64,000 bases of DNA from Microcoleus sp. bin38.metabat.b11b12b14.051 (GTDB taxonomy: Bacteria; Cyanobacteriota; Cyanobacteriia; Cyanobacteriales; Microcoleaceae). Both the position numbers and the translations under genes were made by a program. Positions 63,802-64,000 of this stretch are shown one piece after another (position 1 is the stretch's first letter; the number at the start of each line of letters is the position of its first letter). Location: NCBI RefSeq assembly GCF_013299165.1, contig NZ_JAAFKD010000022.1:47617-111616 (forward strand). Direction: 5' to 3'. The notes under the pieces were generated by a model, which saw only the letters and a list, made by a program, of their open reading frames with translations, searched no databases and was not told the DNA's origin.

Positions 63802-63835
63802 TGACAGTTGACGGTTGACGGTTGACAGTTGACAG
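63802..63835. repeat. Short heptamer tract
   Basis: Five units of GTTGACA/GTTGACG. It ends about seven bases before the possible gene end at the right edge. Confidence 0.7.
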
Positions 63836-63841
63836 CTACCT

Positions 63842-64000
63842 CTACCTCGAAGCAAGAGGATGGGAGTAATCAACAGATACATTTAACCCGGCAATTCCCG
63901 GCAATCCTCGGCAAGCTGTGTATGGCAAAACCTGAAAATCGGTCAGGATTCCGGCTTGGGAGGTATCTCTCAAAGCTTTCAATAAAATATTGAAAGCGCC
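63842..64000 (-). CDS. Possible C-terminal fragment of a gene, unknown
   Basis: A minus-strand frame is open from the edge for 52 codons to TAG at 63842-63844. It has no start within the window. The peptide (GAFNILLKALRDTSQAGILT...) looks protein-like but has no recognised motif. The frame could be chance; its position abutting a heptamer tract is like that of several true gene ends here. Confidence 0.3.
   Translation of the reverse strand, partial: GAFNILLKALRDTSQAGILTDFQVLPYTACRGLPGIAGLNVSVDYSHPLASR

Overview
The window looks like a piece of chromosome from a filamentous cyanobacterium of the Oscillatoriales. A Microcoleus/Oscillatoria-like organism is my best guess; no rRNA gene is present to confirm it. 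The signs are frequent HIP1 octamers (GCGATCGC, for example at 8163 and 25457), the oxygen-reducing flavodiiron pair Flv1/Flv3, a cyanobacteriochrome histidine kinase, a CPP1-like J protein, the DUF502-nusB-ftsY-PP2C-argH gene order, and many heptamer repeat tracts of the STRR type in the spacers. I recognise no tRNA, rRNA, CRISPR array, prophage or plasmid function. Both edges cut through coding sequence: a GNAT acetyltransferase on the left (clear) and possibly a gene end on the right (weak).

Layout. 0-6.2 kb: partial GNAT, a PAS-PAS-GAF-GGDEF diguanylate cyclase, a HAD phosphatase, a repeat field, a CPP1-like protein and pgeF. 6.8-16 kb: an M23 cell-wall peptidase, a large GT-C-type membrane protein, a GT2 glycosyltransferase, riboflavin synthase, and a bifunctional nuclease followed 5 bp later by an aldo/keto reductase with a ferredoxin tail. 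16.4-25 kb: a membrane histidine kinase, a secreted unknown, a YwqG-like protein, a lipoprotein ABC solute-binding protein, a first TnpB element and a coiled-coil protein. 25.4-29.2 kb (minus strand): cobT-like, DUF2232, a universal stress protein and a Crp/Fnr regulator. 29.2-30.6 kb: gene-poor, with strong hairpins. 30.6-38.8 kb (plus strand): a 1426-residue coiled-coil/acidic protein ending in an Hsp70/actin-like ATPase module, an exopolysaccharide sugar transferase behind a hairpin-rich leader, pgsA and a chemotaxis receptor. 39.2-45.6 kb (minus strand): flv1, flv3 and the cyanobacteriochrome kinase. 45.9-49.5 kb: coaX, an alpha/beta hydrolase, a NUDIX hydrolase and a small basic protein. 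49.6-57.4 kb (minus strand): argH, a small membrane protein coupled to a GAF-PP2C phosphatase, ftsY, nusB and DUF502, with a second TnpB element lodged just upstream of DUF502. 59.8-64 kb: a REC-PAS3-HK-REC hybrid kinase, two related MITEs and a small unknown.

The content is mostly housekeeping plus environmental signalling. Signalling genes are the GGDEF protein, three histidine kinases, one chemoreceptor, a PP2C phosphatase, a Crp regulator and a universal stress protein. Surface genes are two glycosyltransferases, the sugar transferase and the M23 peptidase. Flv1/Flv3 serve photoprotection.

The most unusual material is: (1) the 1426-residue Hsp70/actin-like fusion; (2) a DXCF-type cyanobacteriochrome with both chromophore-linking cysteines at the spacing known for that class; (3) two very different TnpB proteins with no TnpA, one with an intact nuclease site and readable guide, the other lacking the usual glutamate and zinc finger and carrying a palindromic repeat inside its frame; (4) heptamer repeats that supply the stop codons of several genes; and (5) several palindromic repeat families that share a 23-25 nt hairpin plan while their stem sequences differ in a compensated way.
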